Assembly (NCBI RefSeq): GCF_000344685.1
Contig: NW_006920412.1
Coordinates: forward strand, 1,595,384 to 1,659,383
Reading direction: 5' to 3'
Source: Gloeophyllum trabeum ATCC 11539
Lineage: Eukaryota; Basidiomycota; Agaricomycetes; Gloeophyllales; Gloeophyllaceae
DNA length: 64,000 nucleotides
Shown here: positions 1 to 13,469 of the stretch, piece after piece
Position numbering within the stretch: the first letter of the stretch is position 1
Layout: each line of letters opens with the position of its first letter
Notes under the pieces: model-generated
Database searches by the model: none
What the model saw: the letters and a program-made list of their open reading frames with translations, nothing else
Told to the model about the DNA's origin: nothing
Translations under genes and position numbers: made by a program

Positions 1-498
1 GGGTATCGAAAAAGGCGCGGCCAGTCCGTATTAGTGAAAGTGGACACTGCTGCGACATACGGGACCGTCAAGCGCGCGAAACGCAAGTTCGGCGAGATGG
101 CCAGTGACTCGGATGGCGTTCCCACCAGCGACACAAGTTCCAGCTCAAATCCCGTGTCCTCCGACTCGACGCCAGCCGCAAACACCTCCGATGAGACAGC
201 AGACATTGACCCCGCGGATTTCATTCAAGAGGAACTGCAGTCTTTCGCCGAGCTCGTCGACGAGCTTGTACAAGGCGCCGTCAGCAATGATTTCAATCTA
301 CCGGAAGCCACTCCTCCGCGCACTGCCGCCCCGGCTGCAGAGCCTGCTAGTATCCCTCGAAATGAGGTGTGGCTCTTGCGGAATCTTTTTCTCTACTCCT
401 CTGGTACGGAAACCTTTCAAACCCTGACTGAACTCTGGTCCCGAGGACAAGACAACTTAGATCTTGAATTGCAATACCAGGAGGTAATGAATGCATAA
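1..498 (+). CDS. C-terminal end of an unidentified protein (5' end outside window)
   Basis: The reading frame is open from base 1 and ends at the TAA just before 499, so this is the 3' part of a gene entering from the left. The visible 165 or so residues start with a basic stretch (RKRRGQ, KRAKRKFGEM). A Ser/Thr/Asp-rich low-complexity linker follows, and the end is acidic and helical (DFIQEELQSFAELVDELVQ, TLTELWSRGQDNLDLELQYQE). I do not recognise the family. The basic-then-acidic tail and the hairpin-rich 3' flank (600-730) would fit the end of a transposon-encoded protein, but no catalytic motif lies inside the window, so that is inference only. Confidence 0.45.
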   Translation, partial: GYRKRRGQSVLVKVDTAATYGTVKRAKRKFGEMASDSDGVPTSDTSSSSNPVSSDSTPAANTSDETADIDPADFIQEELQSFAELVDELVQGAVSNDFNLPEATPPRTAAPAAEPASIPRNEVWLLRNLFLYSSGTETFQTLTELWSRGQDNLDLELQYQEVMNA

Positions 499-1417
499 GT
501 TTTCCTGCTATTGATCTATTAGACAGCATAGTATAATCCTCATTATCTTCATTATAGTACATAGTTCCTATCTTCATGTATAATATCTTAGTTCTCGTTT
601 ACTTCGTGTCCGTGAAGTCGCAATGCGTTCACGTGACTTTCACGCATTAACCTTGACCGCCGTTAAGGTTAAAACAGTCAAACCGCGGTCAAATCAGTTT
701 AACCCGGTTTGACCACGGTTAAGCCCATCACTGGTTGGACTTGAACAAATTTCTCTCTCATCCTCTCTTTCCCTTCAACCACCACCATCTGCCTGTCCTC
801 GCCTCAGCTCCTCTCGGCCTGTTGTAGCTGTTGTCTCTACTCGACATGGTACGTGTACCATATCTACAGCGATGCTTCGCTGATGCTCGATTTGCTGGGT
901 AAGTGTGATACTCTTGCAGTCTCTGAACATACTGATGATGGAGCGTGCGGCATATCACCTTAGTAGTATTTTCATTTCTGAAACAGCAGGTGCACCACAG
1001 GAAGATTGGGTCTTGCGACATGCAAGATGTATCATTAGATGCTCATATGTGTATGTAGTAGATACATATAATGATTACATTGTTTTCCATGCATCCATAT
1101 GAGCTGCGCCGTCGAGCAATGGGGTGGGAAAGGGGACCAATCCAGGCATATGGTATGGGATGGCGTGATTGATGTTATCAGTCCCGTGCAGGTCATGTGA
1201 CTCTATTTGTGCAACATTTGCGCTATCCCGCGGCAAGAAACTCATGCAAATATTCGGTCTGATTCATTCGCGAGGGCGATTTTCTTGCTCCTGTTTGGCA
1301 ATCTCAGCGCAAACGTTTGATTCCGGATTTTGACGCAACATTTGTACAAATACTGCCGGGCTGTGTAGCATTGTATGATAAGCATACCAAGGATACAAAC
1401 ACTACATATCACACGTC
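499..1417. other. Intergenic, with a hairpin-rich block at 600-730
   Basis: No supportable gene was found. Bases 600-730 hold several short inverted repeats (listed separately). From about 740 to 1417 I see only short open frames without recognisable content. Confidence 0.5.
620..722. repeat. Cluster of short inverted repeats
   Basis: Three perfect small stem pairs are visible: AATGCGT with ACGCATT (622-628/643-649), TTAACCTT with AAGGTTAA (647-654/665-672), and GTCAAACCG with CGGTTTGAC (677-685/705-713). TGACCGCCGTTAA at 655 recurs as TGACCACGGTTAA at 710. This density of palindromes about 150 bp after the stop at 498 could be a transposon subterminal region or a binding-site array. I did not find a matching partner end or target duplication. 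Confidence 0.5.
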
Positions 1418-2380
1418 CTACTGATTGTAGAAGTAGGAGGCCGGCAAAGGTTTAGACAACCTGTCACGCTTGATGCTGCTCGCGGATTTGCGATTGTCAC
1501 TTCTCATCGGGGAAGTAGAGTCCCGCTCAGCAGTTGCGGGACTATCAGGGAACACAGCATTCAGCAGATCCTTCAATCTCTGCGAGCTGTCGCGTATCTC
1601 ACTGGTTGGTGCAGCTCCGCTATCCCCAACTCCTTGTAACGGGAGAGTGGACGCCCGCCCTTTTGCCTTCTCCAGATCATCCTCCGGGGTCGGCTCGGCA
1701 TCGAGAGGAAGCGGAGATCGAAGCACCATAATAATCAGAAAGGCAGCATAGGTCAAAACTCGAAGTAAATCAGCAAATACCGCAAAATATGCCAACGCTG
1801 CAGCAGACTCACGGAAAGCCGGATTCACCCAGCTGGCTATTAAGATGTACATGTTAACCAACATGCAGACGCCTTGCTGGTCAGGCGCTGGAACGGTATT
1901 AATCATCGACTCTTTCCTAGGTAAAACCTCGTGTTGACTCACTTTGATCAGGACAGTGAAATTTCGGCGTCCAGGCGACGTAGGCCACGGCCACTCCTGC
2001 AAAATCATCAACTGCTTAGGTTGTCTGGCGTCATGGCGCGTGATTATGCTCACCGATATGTGCCATGAGGAGAAACAATAGGCGTGCAGCATCCAGCCAT
2101 ACTCGGAATCTAGTCAAGATTCTGCCGGACTCATTAGACGGGAAGGTGGATGCAAGTGAACGACCACGGACAAGAGCGGGAGCATGACAATCGTGATAGT
2201 GTTGACGATGAGAAGGAGGACTGCGAATGATCCTAGCGCAATTTAACACATCTCAGATGTAAGTAAATTAGGACAGAGGAACAAGCGGCAAACTAACGTT
2301 GTTGAGGGTCAGAAACATCCCAACGTAGGAATATCTCCAGGCATAATAATACAATCCACACTAGACTGGTAAACGATACA
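1418..2380 (-). CDS. Multi-exon membrane protein with hydrophilic C-tail, function unknown
   Basis: The protein ends at the stop codon at 1418. Reading upstream on the minus strand, hydrophobic stretches recur in exon-like blocks separated by candidate introns: around 2180-2240 (FAVLLLIVNTITIVMLPLL), 1815-1870 (VCMLVNMYILIASW) and 1725-1800 (ALAYFAVFADLLRVLTYAAF, then LIIMVLRS). The last 100 residues are hydrophilic and rich in Ser, Asp and Lys, as expected for a cytosolic tail. A further hydrophobic exon probably lies near 2310-2370 (SLVWIVLLCLEIFL). I could not fix the start codon, so the 5' limit is approximate. The build, several TM segments plus a disordered tail, resembles the membrane proteins at 39.5-46.3 kb, but I cannot show homology. 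It is divergent from the transporter that starts at 2963. Confidence 0.45.
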
Positions 2381-2962
2381 ATAGCTACGCGAGGTCGTTC
2401 AGTAATCCGGGCGGATTAATTACTGGGACGTACTGAAGGCGATGCCCCTGACTCGTAGAAATACAGGCGAAGACATCCAGGGTTTGCATTAACGTTCTCA
2501 AGAGGATACAGCCAGCCAGGCTACCAGAGCCGGAGATGAGAGGAGCGAGCTAAAGACGGGGGTATGCCACGGAGGACTAGTTCAGGTGAACTGGCTATGT
2601 ATAGGCAGTAACATTCAATTCACGTCGGGTCGGCCATTGGGCGGTGGCACGCAAATGAGCTTGAGCCTTGCAGAACAAAGCCCGTGGGCATGTTCTTTTG
2701 TAGTTTACGTGAGCGCGCTTGTCCAATCAAACTCTGTCATCGTTCGTCGGCATTTCCCGTCGCATCGGAATTCGATATGCCTCCGGCATGCCTTCGTCTT
2801 GCCTACTTCAGAGTCATAATCCTGCACACTTGCAGGCCGTATACCGCTGTTGCCCCAAAGCCTCCAGTGGATTCGGTCATCAAAGTAATCGCATCTAATA
2901 CGACCGCTGCAATCGTGCTAATTTTGCTAATTTCACTGCACGCACTCAGGAGCCATTACTCT
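2381..2962. other. Divergent intergenic region
   Basis: This lies between a minus-strand membrane-protein gene and the plus-strand transporter and presumably holds both promoters. I saw no TATA box I would defend. An upstream in-frame ATG exists at about 2778, but the chosen transporter start at 2963 sits directly before the conserved coding region. Confidence 0.4.
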
Positions 2963-4792
2963 ATGCCTTCCGACTCTCCACGCTTGCGCCGTGTGCGCTC
3001 ATGTCTAACATGTTTGGCGGTTGCTGCCAATGCGTGGGTGCTATAGCGTGCCTTTCAGATCAGGTGGTGTTCATCATACATTTATAGGATTTGCGCTGGC
3101 GGGATCTTCACGTTCCCACTAATGTCTCCTGCATTGGCACAACACCTGAAGCTCACGCAGCCTCAATTAACGACCATAGTGCTGGCGTATGTCTGAATTC
3201 CGCCAATTTGACACTACCCATATGCCAAATTCTTTTGATGTACAGCGGCATGGTTGGTCAATATCCATTCGCAGCTGTGGTGGGGAAAGTCATTGACCGA
3301 TATGGCCCGTGGGCTTGCTCGCTCGTTGCGTCCTTACTATTTTCCTCCGCCTTCGGCTTGTTTTCGCTAGAGATCTCGAAGACGCCGGATGATATCTCGC
3401 AACCTTCATTATCATCGTTCGAGCGGCTCACGATTTTATTCTTCATTGGGGGACTGGGCACCGTATTTTCGTGAGTCATCCCCTCGTCTGTAACGATTAC
3501 TGGGTTCATCTTGTTCAGGTACTTCTCCGCCTTGTTTGCGGCATCGAAGAACTTCCCAGAATACATCGGCCTAGCCTCGGGGGCCACCATGGCGTTGTTC
3601 GGACTATCCCCCCTTTTCCTCTCTTTCCTGGCGTCTGCGTTCTTCACAACACCGGAAACGGGATTAGACGTGTCTCACTACCTGACATGCCTTGCCATAC
3701 TTGCGGGTGTCGTGAATTTCTTCGGTGCCCTGACTATGGGGACCCCGCAGACGCTGGCGCAAAAGGCTCAAGAAGACGCGGACACTGAGCAGCCGGATGA
3801 ACACACACAGTTACTGCCCGGAAAGGTATCGACGGCAACCGGCGACGTTGTTCCTGTCGAAGAAGATGGAACAGTGCTCGATCTGCTTAAAGATGTCCAC
3901 TTCGGGGCTCTCATCGCGGTCGCCCTTTTAGTCTGTGGAGTCGTGAGTATCTTGCGGATCTAACAGTTGGAAGCTTTCAACAATTCAACAGTGCGAGATG
4001 ATAATGTCGAATATGGGCACTATCGTGCTTTCCCTTCCGTCCTATTCAAGATCACAATCCCAAATACCGGGCATTCAAGAAGTTGGGACCGACTCCGCGA
4101 CCTCTACGCAGGTCCGTCTTCTGTCACTTTCTAACACCATATCTCGACTGGTGGTTGGTCCTCTCGCGGACTTCGTGTCTCCTGTGGCTTCGTACCTCCC
4201 GAACGGCAACCGACAATTCTTGCGCAAACACCACATTAGCCGTGTCGCCTTCTTGGCGCTCGCCTCTATATTACTCGCGGCTACTTTCCTGGCTACAGAA
4301 CTGAGAGTTCGAACGCAGCAAGATCTTTGGATTTTGAGGTAATGTGTGCCTTTTGTTTCTGCTTCACATGCTAATGGTTTCGCAGTGTGGGCACTGGGAT
4401 AACATACGGAACGACCTTTACAGTTCTGTAAGTTGTACGTCTCGTCTTTCCATGCCACTGCCTGACTGAGACTTTCGTTGTAAAGGCCGAGGTGAGAGAC
4501 AGTGCCGTGCCACGAGTCTGGACTTAACCTACTTCCATGCAGCATCATCTCGTCCATATGGGGTCTCAAGAATATGGCGAGAAACTTTGGTATCGTCTCT
4601 TATGCGCCGTTTGTAGGCACACCATTGTTCTCGTACCTGTATGCATTCGTTGCCGCTGATCATGCCCCGAACGGCGGTGTTTGCGAAGGGGTAACGTGCT
4701 GGGAGCTTACGTTCTGGGTTTCGGCCGGGGCTGCTCTAGTTGCGCTGGGTGTGTCTTCGTTCCTTTGGCGAAGATGGAAAGGAAAGTTGTGA
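2963..4792 (+). CDS. MCH1: MFS transporter, MCH1/nodulin-like family
   Basis: A multi-pass transporter of the major facilitator superfamily, closest in layout to fungal MCH1 (monocarboxylate-transporter homologue) and the plant nodulin-like/NFD4 group. Splicing as AANA|ICAGGIFTFPLMSPALAQ|GMVGQYPFAAVVGKVIDRYG joins the first three exons in phase and gives the conserved start of this family. Later exons carry further TM segments, a charged central loop (about 3740-3880) and a second half with RLVVGPLADF, the NFD4-like loop-2 motif. The C-terminus has the CEGVTCWELTFWVSA type signature and ends in basic residues after the last TM. Introns with good GT-AG sites fall near 3046-3090, 3189-3240, 3470-3517, 3940-3990, 4340-4385 and two more before 4545. 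Yeast Mch1 does not measurably carry monocarboxylates, so the substrate is unknown; the vacuolar or plasma-membrane location is family inference. Confidence 0.82.
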
Positions 4793-5068
4793 CTTGCTTT
4801 ACTCGAAGCTGTACGAGTACTAGTATTCCATAAATTTGCAGATATATGGCGGTAATCATGTCATAGGTATACATAGTATGTATTTTACTATTAGTAATGT
4901 GTTTGAATGCATAGTACGGCGGCCCGGTTGGACCGGCCAGGAGTCATCATCATCGTCATCGACGGCGCGTAAACATGCACTCGGTCTCTCCGGGTGCACG
5001 TATACATCTGTGCGACAAACCTCATCAAACGCACCTTTTTGCTCTATTGTGCCTAGAACTACACTGTC

Positions 5069-5981
5069 ATGACTGCTAGACCTGGACCCATACTCTTGCA
5101 TACAGCAGCAGCGGCTGTCATGGCATACGGTTACAATAACCTCGGAAGCCTTATACAGAATGCCTGGATTGAGAAGCAGAAGGGCGGACATATGCAGTTT
5201 CTGACCATACAAGGGTGAGATTTCTTAAGGCTCGCGAGTTGTTACAAACGTACTGAATGCGGAATACTACCCGTCGATAGCCTTATGATTGCCTGGTTGA
5301 CCATGATCATTAGCTTGGTATTGGACCTATTCCCATCGTTGACGCGTATGCTTCTTCCCATATGAACTCTGTTGTCGAAGCTGAACGATATCTCGGGTCT
5401 GCCAGCTTTACGTCGAATCAAGCGGGTCCTTTTTATGATAGCCCTGCCAGTATGTCTTCACGAATGACGCGTATGGACAGCCCACTTGACTATGCTCAGG
5501 TGTCCGTAGTTGTTACGACCATATATTGGAGTTTAATTCTATTCATGCCGCACATGATCCTCCAAGCCAATCCTGGGACTACCCCTCCTACTTCGTCTAC
5601 CGAAGCACCTCAGCTCATGCGGATTCCCCTCAAGATGGACTTGGCTTTGCATGCCGCGCCCGGCGTCAGTCTGCTTGCCGACTTCATGTTCTTCGAGAGG
5701 AAATATGACCAACAAACAGCCCTCTACGCGGCGCCTGTTTTGGCTGCGCTTTCCGGTGCTCTGTACGGTACCTGGGTCGAGTACCTCGCCAAATTCAACG
5801 GATCATGTGAGTGTTCATCTCTCCCCGGGCCGCGTTCGGGCAAGAACGACGCTTACGATGATCATTAGTTCCATACCCTTTCTTGACGGAGAATCCATTT
5901 GAGATACGAGTGGCCATATATACAGGAGCGGTTACGCTCGCGTTGGTATCGTTCTGGATCATTAACTCGGCGCACCCTTGA
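5069..5981 (+). CDS. AIG1/FAR-17a family integral membrane protein (putative lipid hydrolase)
   Basis: A five-exon gene for a six-TM protein of the AIG1/ADTRP (FAR-17a, androgen-induced) family. Animal members are threonine hydrolases of fatty-acid esters of hydroxy fatty acids. Exon 1 gives MTARPGPILLHTAAAAVMAYG and GGHMQFLTIQG. In-phase splicing then yields LMIAWLTMIISLVLDLFPSLT, PLRRIKRVLFMIALP, VSVVVTTIYWSLILFMPHMI and KMDLALHAAPGVSLLADF. The last exon, after an intron with GTGAGT...TTAG near 5808-5869, ends PYPFLTENPFEIRVAIY. The His in DLALHAAPG corresponds to the family's conserved catalytic His. The alternative frame at 5362-5440 is open but is not used: only the frame giving RIKRVLFMIALP joins both flanking exons and matches the family. 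Fungal members are uncharacterised. Confidence 0.8.
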
Positions 5982-6440
5982 GTACTTCTCATTCTCAATG
6001 AAAGCTAGAGTGCTTGTAATTAGACCTATGTATGGATGATTGACGCCATTATTGTGGATCCAAGGCTCGGCAGTGGGGGTTTAACAGTGCCAATCATGTG
6101 GAGAGCGTCGGAAAGACTAGCTTGATAGTGATGAATCTGTGTCTCGGACGCTACATAAGCTGCTGCGGCCAACGGAATTATCGACGCCACTGTGGCTCTG
6201 GTTAGGGCTACATGCCATATCGGGTAAGGCTTCGTTTTCAGCTGCTTCCGTTATGTCCCCCAAGCTCGTGCCTTCGAGCTTTATCGGACAGGTCACTATT
6301 GGACCTGGTCAAAGTACGTAGTACGTATACGATTCGTTATGCGTACAACTTTGTAGATGCTTTCTCGCGCCCTGTTTAGCAACTTGAAGCCGAATACTTG
6401 CCACAATTCGCTCTCCACACGCACGCGGAAATCTCGAGTT
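5982..6440. other. Intergenic, upstream of BNA7
   Basis: This is presumably the BNA7 promoter and 5' leader. A short open frame (6139-6321) shows no recognisable content. An in-frame ATG at 6357 offers an alternative longer start for BNA7. Confidence 0.4.
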
Positions 6441-7362
6441 ATGTATTCTTTTCGCGAGTACATTGACCTTCCATACGCTCAGACCCCTTCGCGGGATCTA
6501 TACCATGAATTCGACCTGTTTGCCCCCTCTGTACAAGGAGAGACGGCTCTGTTGCCACTGATTTGCTTTGTGCACGGGGGTGCTTGGAGAAGGCAGGCGG
6601 AATCGCTGACGTACTACGGTCTTTATTGACGTCCTTGGTTTCGTTAGTGAAGATAAGTCGTACCATCGCAGTCTCGCTCGGAAGCTGGTCAACAGTACAG
6701 GATACCCTGTGGCCCTCCCAAACTACAGGTTGACGCCGAAGTCGCCCACGGCGGATGATTATCTACACCATCCTACACACGCCGAAGATATCCTCCAATT
6801 CCTGAAGTATATCCTATCCTGGGGTGGCCCTGAGTCCCGGGCGCTTTACGATCCGTCCATGATATATCTGCTGGGCCACAGCTGTGGAGCCCACATGGTT
6901 ACCTCGATCCTCCTCGACTCTTCCCACGTTACTCCTTCCCTGACCCCTCCGCCGAATGTACTCAAGGCCGTTCAAGGGGTTGTCCTATCTGAGGGTATTT
7001 ACGACCTCCAAGAGTTGCTGAAGAGCTTCCCTGGATACCGAGACTGGTTTATCGAGAATGCCTTCGGCAAGCGGGACGACTTCAGTCTTTTCTCCACCAC
7101 GTCTCTCGATGCCCGGGAACATGCCATGCATATTGAGTGGCTCGTGATCCACTCCAAGGGCGACACTCTCGTCGACGAGGTGCAGAGCCGTCTTATGTAC
7201 ACGCATCTCCGTTCATTATACCGCCGGCGGGATAGACTCGCGGACAACTATATTAAAATGAGCTTCGACGATTTAGACGAAGAACACAACGATCTCCTGC
7301 GGGGCGACAAGTTTGTGCAGATCGTCACAGACTTCATACGAGGACAGCAGTCGACCAATTAA
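6441..7362 (+). CDS. BNA7: Kynurenine formamidase (arylformamidase)
   Basis: An alpha/beta-hydrolase that converts N-formyl-kynurenine to kynurenine, the second step of tryptophan breakdown to NAD+. The oxyanion motif HGGAW is at about residue 42. The nucleophile elbow GHSCGAH follows the second exon block, and the Asp and His of the triad fit HSKGDTLV and EEHNDLL near the C-terminus. One very short intron (6622-6658, GT...TTAG, 37 nt) rejoins ESLT and EDKSYHRSLARKL in phase. Start: the ATG at 6441 (MYSFREYIDLPY) agrees with the usual N-terminus. An in-frame ATG at 6357 would add 28 residues rich in Arg, Ser and Thr that look like a mitochondrial presequence. The identity is supported by the next two genes, which encode the other kynurenine enzymes. 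Confidence 0.85.
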
Positions 7363-7412
7363 CGCAAGCGTGGGCGGGCTAAAATACATTCATTATCCTT
7401 CTATCTCCTTTC

Positions 7413-9218
7413 TCAAGCATACAGGGAGTTGAATACAGTCTCCATGACAGCAGCGGCGCGTTCGCAGTCATCTGCCGTGTTGTACAAAGGCGCGGGTGCC
7501 AATCGTATAACGTCTGGCTTTCGCTCGTCTCCCACCACTCCATAACTCTTCAACTCGTCGAAGACCTTCTGCATAATTCCCGCTCCGGTTGGTAGGAATA
7601 ACAGTGACAATTGAGCACCTCTGCTTTCCGGCTCGGAAGGTGTGATTATGGTGAAACCAGGTTTCCCCACCGTCGGAACCCTCTCTCCTTCGGGTAACAA
7701 CCGGGTATTCGCATCGGGATACAGTTCTGCTACGTTCTCCGTCGGAACGTACCATTTGGATTGTCGGAGCTTGCTTTCGAGGAGTCCCGTTAATTCGAGA
7801 GATTTGGCTCGAATGGGGCCCATCAATCCGGCTTCCTCGAAGACTTGCAAAGACCCTAGTAGAGAGACGGTTGCCAGAACCGAAGGATTGGATTGCTGAA
7901 AGCCCTGTGCCCCTCGGATCGGTGAAAAGGTTGGAGGCATCTGGAACCTTGTGGCAGGATCATGACCCCACCATCCCGCGAGCCTGGCGCACAGACGTAG
8001 CGTAAGTGCAGGAGACAGAAGCGGTTGATACCAAGATAATCGGAGCGCTGACAGGGAATCGGTTCATGCATCAGACGCCACTCACTTCGGCAGTACTATG
8101 TCGTCCCATCTGTCATGCATGTACAAGCCTGCGATCCCTCCCGGCCCAGAATTGAGGTATTTGTAGGAGCACCAGACTGCAAAATCTACTCCCCAGTCAT
8201 GTAACGAGAGAGGCACGTTTCCTACGGCGTGTGCAAGGTCGAATCCACATATACATCCCTACTGCCGAATACCATATGCGATGCCGGCGGTGGATCAAAT
8301 GGAAGGAGAAGTCAATGGCCGCGTCAAGTAGAGTTGCAGGGAAATGCTAGAAGAAAATGCGAACCTGTTCTTTGGCAGCCCGTGTAATGGATTGCATGGG
8401 AAACCACTGGCCGGTGTAATATTGCACCCCGCTGAACAAGACAAGGGCAATGGATGTGCCTTGTTCTCGAATACATTGCAGGATATCTTCTTCTCTCAAG
8501 ACAAACTCTCCTGGCCTAGGCGAGAGTTCAATTATCGCATCTTGAGGCTCGAAGCCATGAAGTAGTGCTTGAGAAGCGAACGCGTACTGGCCGAAGTAGG
8601 TTAGAGAGGAATTACGGCTCGGAGAAATTCCCAAGGAGTATAAAAGACTTGCTTGATCGGAAGGGAAGGCACGTCCTTCACATAAGATCTTATACCGCGT
8701 GGATGATGGCTTGTAAAATACATTCATCATCAGATGAAGGTTAGCCGTCAAGGTGCCCATGCAAGCTACTTCAGATTCGTGAGCACCTAGGAACGCAGTG
8801 AGGTACGATCCATGTAATCAGGGACGGAGAGCTAGATTACCCAGTAGCCTAGCTAGGTAGGGAGTGACACGGTCGGCTATATTCATCCACTCTCTACCAT
8901 GGGGGTGAGAGAAGTGGCCTTCCACAGCCCTGCGATAAAGGAACGTCGCTCAATAATTTGTATCAAGAACGGGGGAAGGCAATCAGGGTGTACCTGGAGC
9001 CCCAGACGGAAAGTTCTTCACTGACTAGTTCGGCCGAACGCTTGGGTAATGCACCTAGAGAATTTCCACAGAGATAGGTCGACGCATTATCCCCTACAAG
9101 CACGGTCAGGACCGGACCAGCAGCCGGAGACCTGGGGATCCGGCGGACCTTGTTCTGGGGGCACGCGGAGTGCGCCGACGGCGTTGTTTGATGGGAGTAC
9201 AAAGAGGTGGCGAAGCAT
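7413..9218 (-). CDS. BNA5: Kynureninase
   Basis: PLP-dependent hydrolase that splits kynurenine to anthranilate, or 3-hydroxykynurenine to 3-hydroxyanthranilate and alanine. Conserved blocks appear in order: [49 protein letters not shown], the PLP region [14 protein letters not shown] and [12 protein letters not shown] with the Schiff-base Lys, then [18 protein letters not shown] and [16 protein letters not shown]. The N-terminus is read as [17 protein letters not shown] from the ATG at 9216-9218. An intron at about 9080-9134 (GTCCGC...TTGTAG) joins PPEQ to GDNASTYLC in phase. Residues usually found before this point are missing, so an earlier exon cannot be excluded. One intron, 8587-8652, has a GC donor. 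The gene is divergent from BNA4 and convergent with BNA7 (50 bp between stop codons). Confidence 0.88.
8587..8652 (-). other. BNA5: GC-AG intron inside BNA5
   Basis: The conserved kynureninase sequence AFPSDQ-YAFASQ is interrupted by 66 nt that begin GCAAGT, contain CTCTAAC as a likely branch site and end GGCCAG. It is a multiple of three without a stop, so naive translation runs through it and adds 22 residues absent from the family. Confidence 0.75.
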
Positions 9219-9443
9219 GAGAGCAGCAGACAAGGCAGAGGTTATAACTGCGGAGAGCACGTTTACGCCTATGTCGGTTCCACGGCGCCAAACCCCGAGG
9301 TCTTCTGTGGGCGCCCCGATCGATCAACTTAGATCGCCGGGTGATCTTGCGCTATCTCGGCCCAGCCAGTCAGCCACGCTTTACGAACCTTGGATATTAC
9401 GTCTCTTCATAAACGGTCAAGCAGAATCCTCTCTTGCGCTGTT
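9219..9443. promoter_or_regulatory. Shared divergent promoter of BNA5 and BNA4
   Basis: The start codons of BNA5 (9218, minus) and BNA4 (9444, plus) are 225 bp apart and head to head, so regulatory elements are probably shared. I could not pick out a specific operator. Confidence 0.5.
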
Positions 9444-11657
<2,214 letters not shown>

Positions 11658-12080
11658 TGTTGGACGCCGCCTGTCTGTTCGATTCTCCATGGCGGATATG
11701 TATTCCTAGAATCCATTAATTAAAGACCGCGACGATGATGAGAAGCGTTCGCTGGATGATGGGGAGAATGACTAGCACGCCGGCTCCGACCATTCGCATT
11801 AGGCTGACAGGCTATACATCATCCATTCGTATTCGCGAAGTGATAGCACGTCTACAAATAATAACAAAAGCGAGTAGAACATATAAAAACAAAAAGCAGT
11901 CAGGTCAGTGTGTGCTTATGAACATGCGGGACAGGGTAAAAGGCAGCAGAAGAAAGGAGCTACATGAGACGTTATACTCGTAAATAAACAAGGCCGGGTA
12001 TCCAAGACTGGTGTACATTCTGCCCGCCTGTGTGTTCCAGGAATTGTTATGAGAGAGGCGCCGGACGAAATACCCGACGT
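11658..12080. other. Convergent intergenic region
   Basis: This is the 3' flank shared by BNA4 and the AT-hook gene. It is A-rich around 11860-11990. No gene seen. Confidence 0.4.
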
Positions 12081-12721
12081 TCACGACTTCGACTTTGGAG
12101 GCCTGCCTCTCTTCCTCTTCTCGCCGGTGTGGGCTTCACCGCCCTCCTCCTCTCTCTCCGCAGCCGCGGCGCTCGTCTCTGGCTTGGGGTTCTTGGGAGG
12201 ACGTCCGCGGCCCCGCTTCTTTGCAGGGGGCTCATCCGTCCCTGACTCTGCAGCAGCAGCAGTCTCGGGTTTAGGCTAGCAACAGAACATTCGTCATACG
12301 CGGGTCGGCGGAGGGAAGTCACGTTACGACTCACCTTGGGCGGGCGCCCTCGCTTTCTCTTCTCGGTCTTCTCCCCAGTCTCACTCGTACTGGGACCGCC
12401 GGCGGAGGTGGCGGACTTCTTGTTCTTGGAACCCTTGGGGCGACCTCTGCCCCGCTTGACGGGCTGCTGGAGTTCTTCTGCGGACTTGTCGGCCGCTCCT
12501 GGAAGGTAGAAAACGAAAGCAGGGGGCGTCAGCGATGCTGCCGGATGTCTTACACGCGTCTCATCGATCAAAAACCAGATTCGCAGCACGACAGGTAGAA
12601 CGCGAGCCTTACCGGCTTCCTCTTCCCCCGCCTCAGCTGGCTGGTCAGCCGGGGCCTGCTCCTCGAGCTCGTCGACTTCGGCGCCCTTGGTGACGTCGTC
12701 CTGCTCGCCAGAATCGGACAT
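12081..12721 (-). CDS. AT-hook protein with four hooks (HMG-I/Y-like)
   Basis: A small nuclear DNA-binding protein of about 165 residues in three exons. Exon 1 is acidic (MSDSGEQDDVTKGAEVDELEE). Exon 2 carries two AT-hooks, KRGRGRPKGSKNKK and KRKRGRPPK. Exon 3 carries two more, KRGRGRPPKNPKPE and KRKRGRPPKSKS, the last ending the protein. The join PPK|PKPETAAAAES uses a CTAG acceptor (about 12278), giving a PKPE repeat after hooks 2 and 3; the nearer CAG acceptor would break the frame. AT-hooks bind the minor groove of AT-rich DNA. Such proteins act in chromatin architecture, but no specific role can be read here. The introns are 12524-12611 and about 12279-12334. Confidence 0.75.
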
Positions 12722-13469
12722 GTTGATAGAGGGGGGAGGGAGAGGGCGGAGTCGGGGGTTGGAAAGGAAGGGAAAGAAGACAAGAAATGGGTGCGTGTCT
12801 TTTTAATGGGTAAAACCCCCTTCGTTCCGAAAGGTGTCCGGATCTGTTCAGGTTGTAATTCTTCTCGCGTACATACGTGAACCAAACCGGGTTTATTATA
12901 TCTAGCAGGAATCTGGGGCAGGAATATAATTCGCCGGAGCAGAAAAGAAGGATAAAAGGCTACGTAATATTGTCCTTTACAGCCCGAACGGCGGGCCTGA
13001 AATGATGTATCCACGGCGTCGAAGTGACCGAAAGGCCTCGGCCCTCGTCCAACATGATTAAACGGGCCACTCGCCGCGACGGTGCCGCATGAATACACGC
13101 TAGCGAGCGCACCGCTGTGCTCGCCGCTCGCCGGATATTCGCAGGTCACGATACCATAACACCCATCGGCGGCGCAAGGAGCTCGCTGCTCCTGCCAATG
13201 CCAGGAACCGTATTTCCCGTGCACCGTCCGCCTTTATTATTAATATCGGACGCATAATCCCACCTGTCAACCATCGGCGTCCTCGCCGTTCTTTGATATA
13301 TTCCTCGAAATTCCAATCGAATCTCCATCGAATTATCATGTCCCATGCGCGTTCAGACCCCGCGAGGCGCTTCCATCGTGACTCCGAGTAACTCCGCCCG
13401 AAATAATGAAATCTCTCACGCCACCGCCACGATCTGGGCCTGTCCTAATCTCGCTCAGATTCCCCGCCG
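12722..13469. other. Intergenic between AT-hook gene and YOS9 pseudogene
   Basis: It holds the AT-hook gene promoter. Similarity to the intact YOS9 upstream region begins only near 13470. No gene recognised. Confidence 0.4.
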
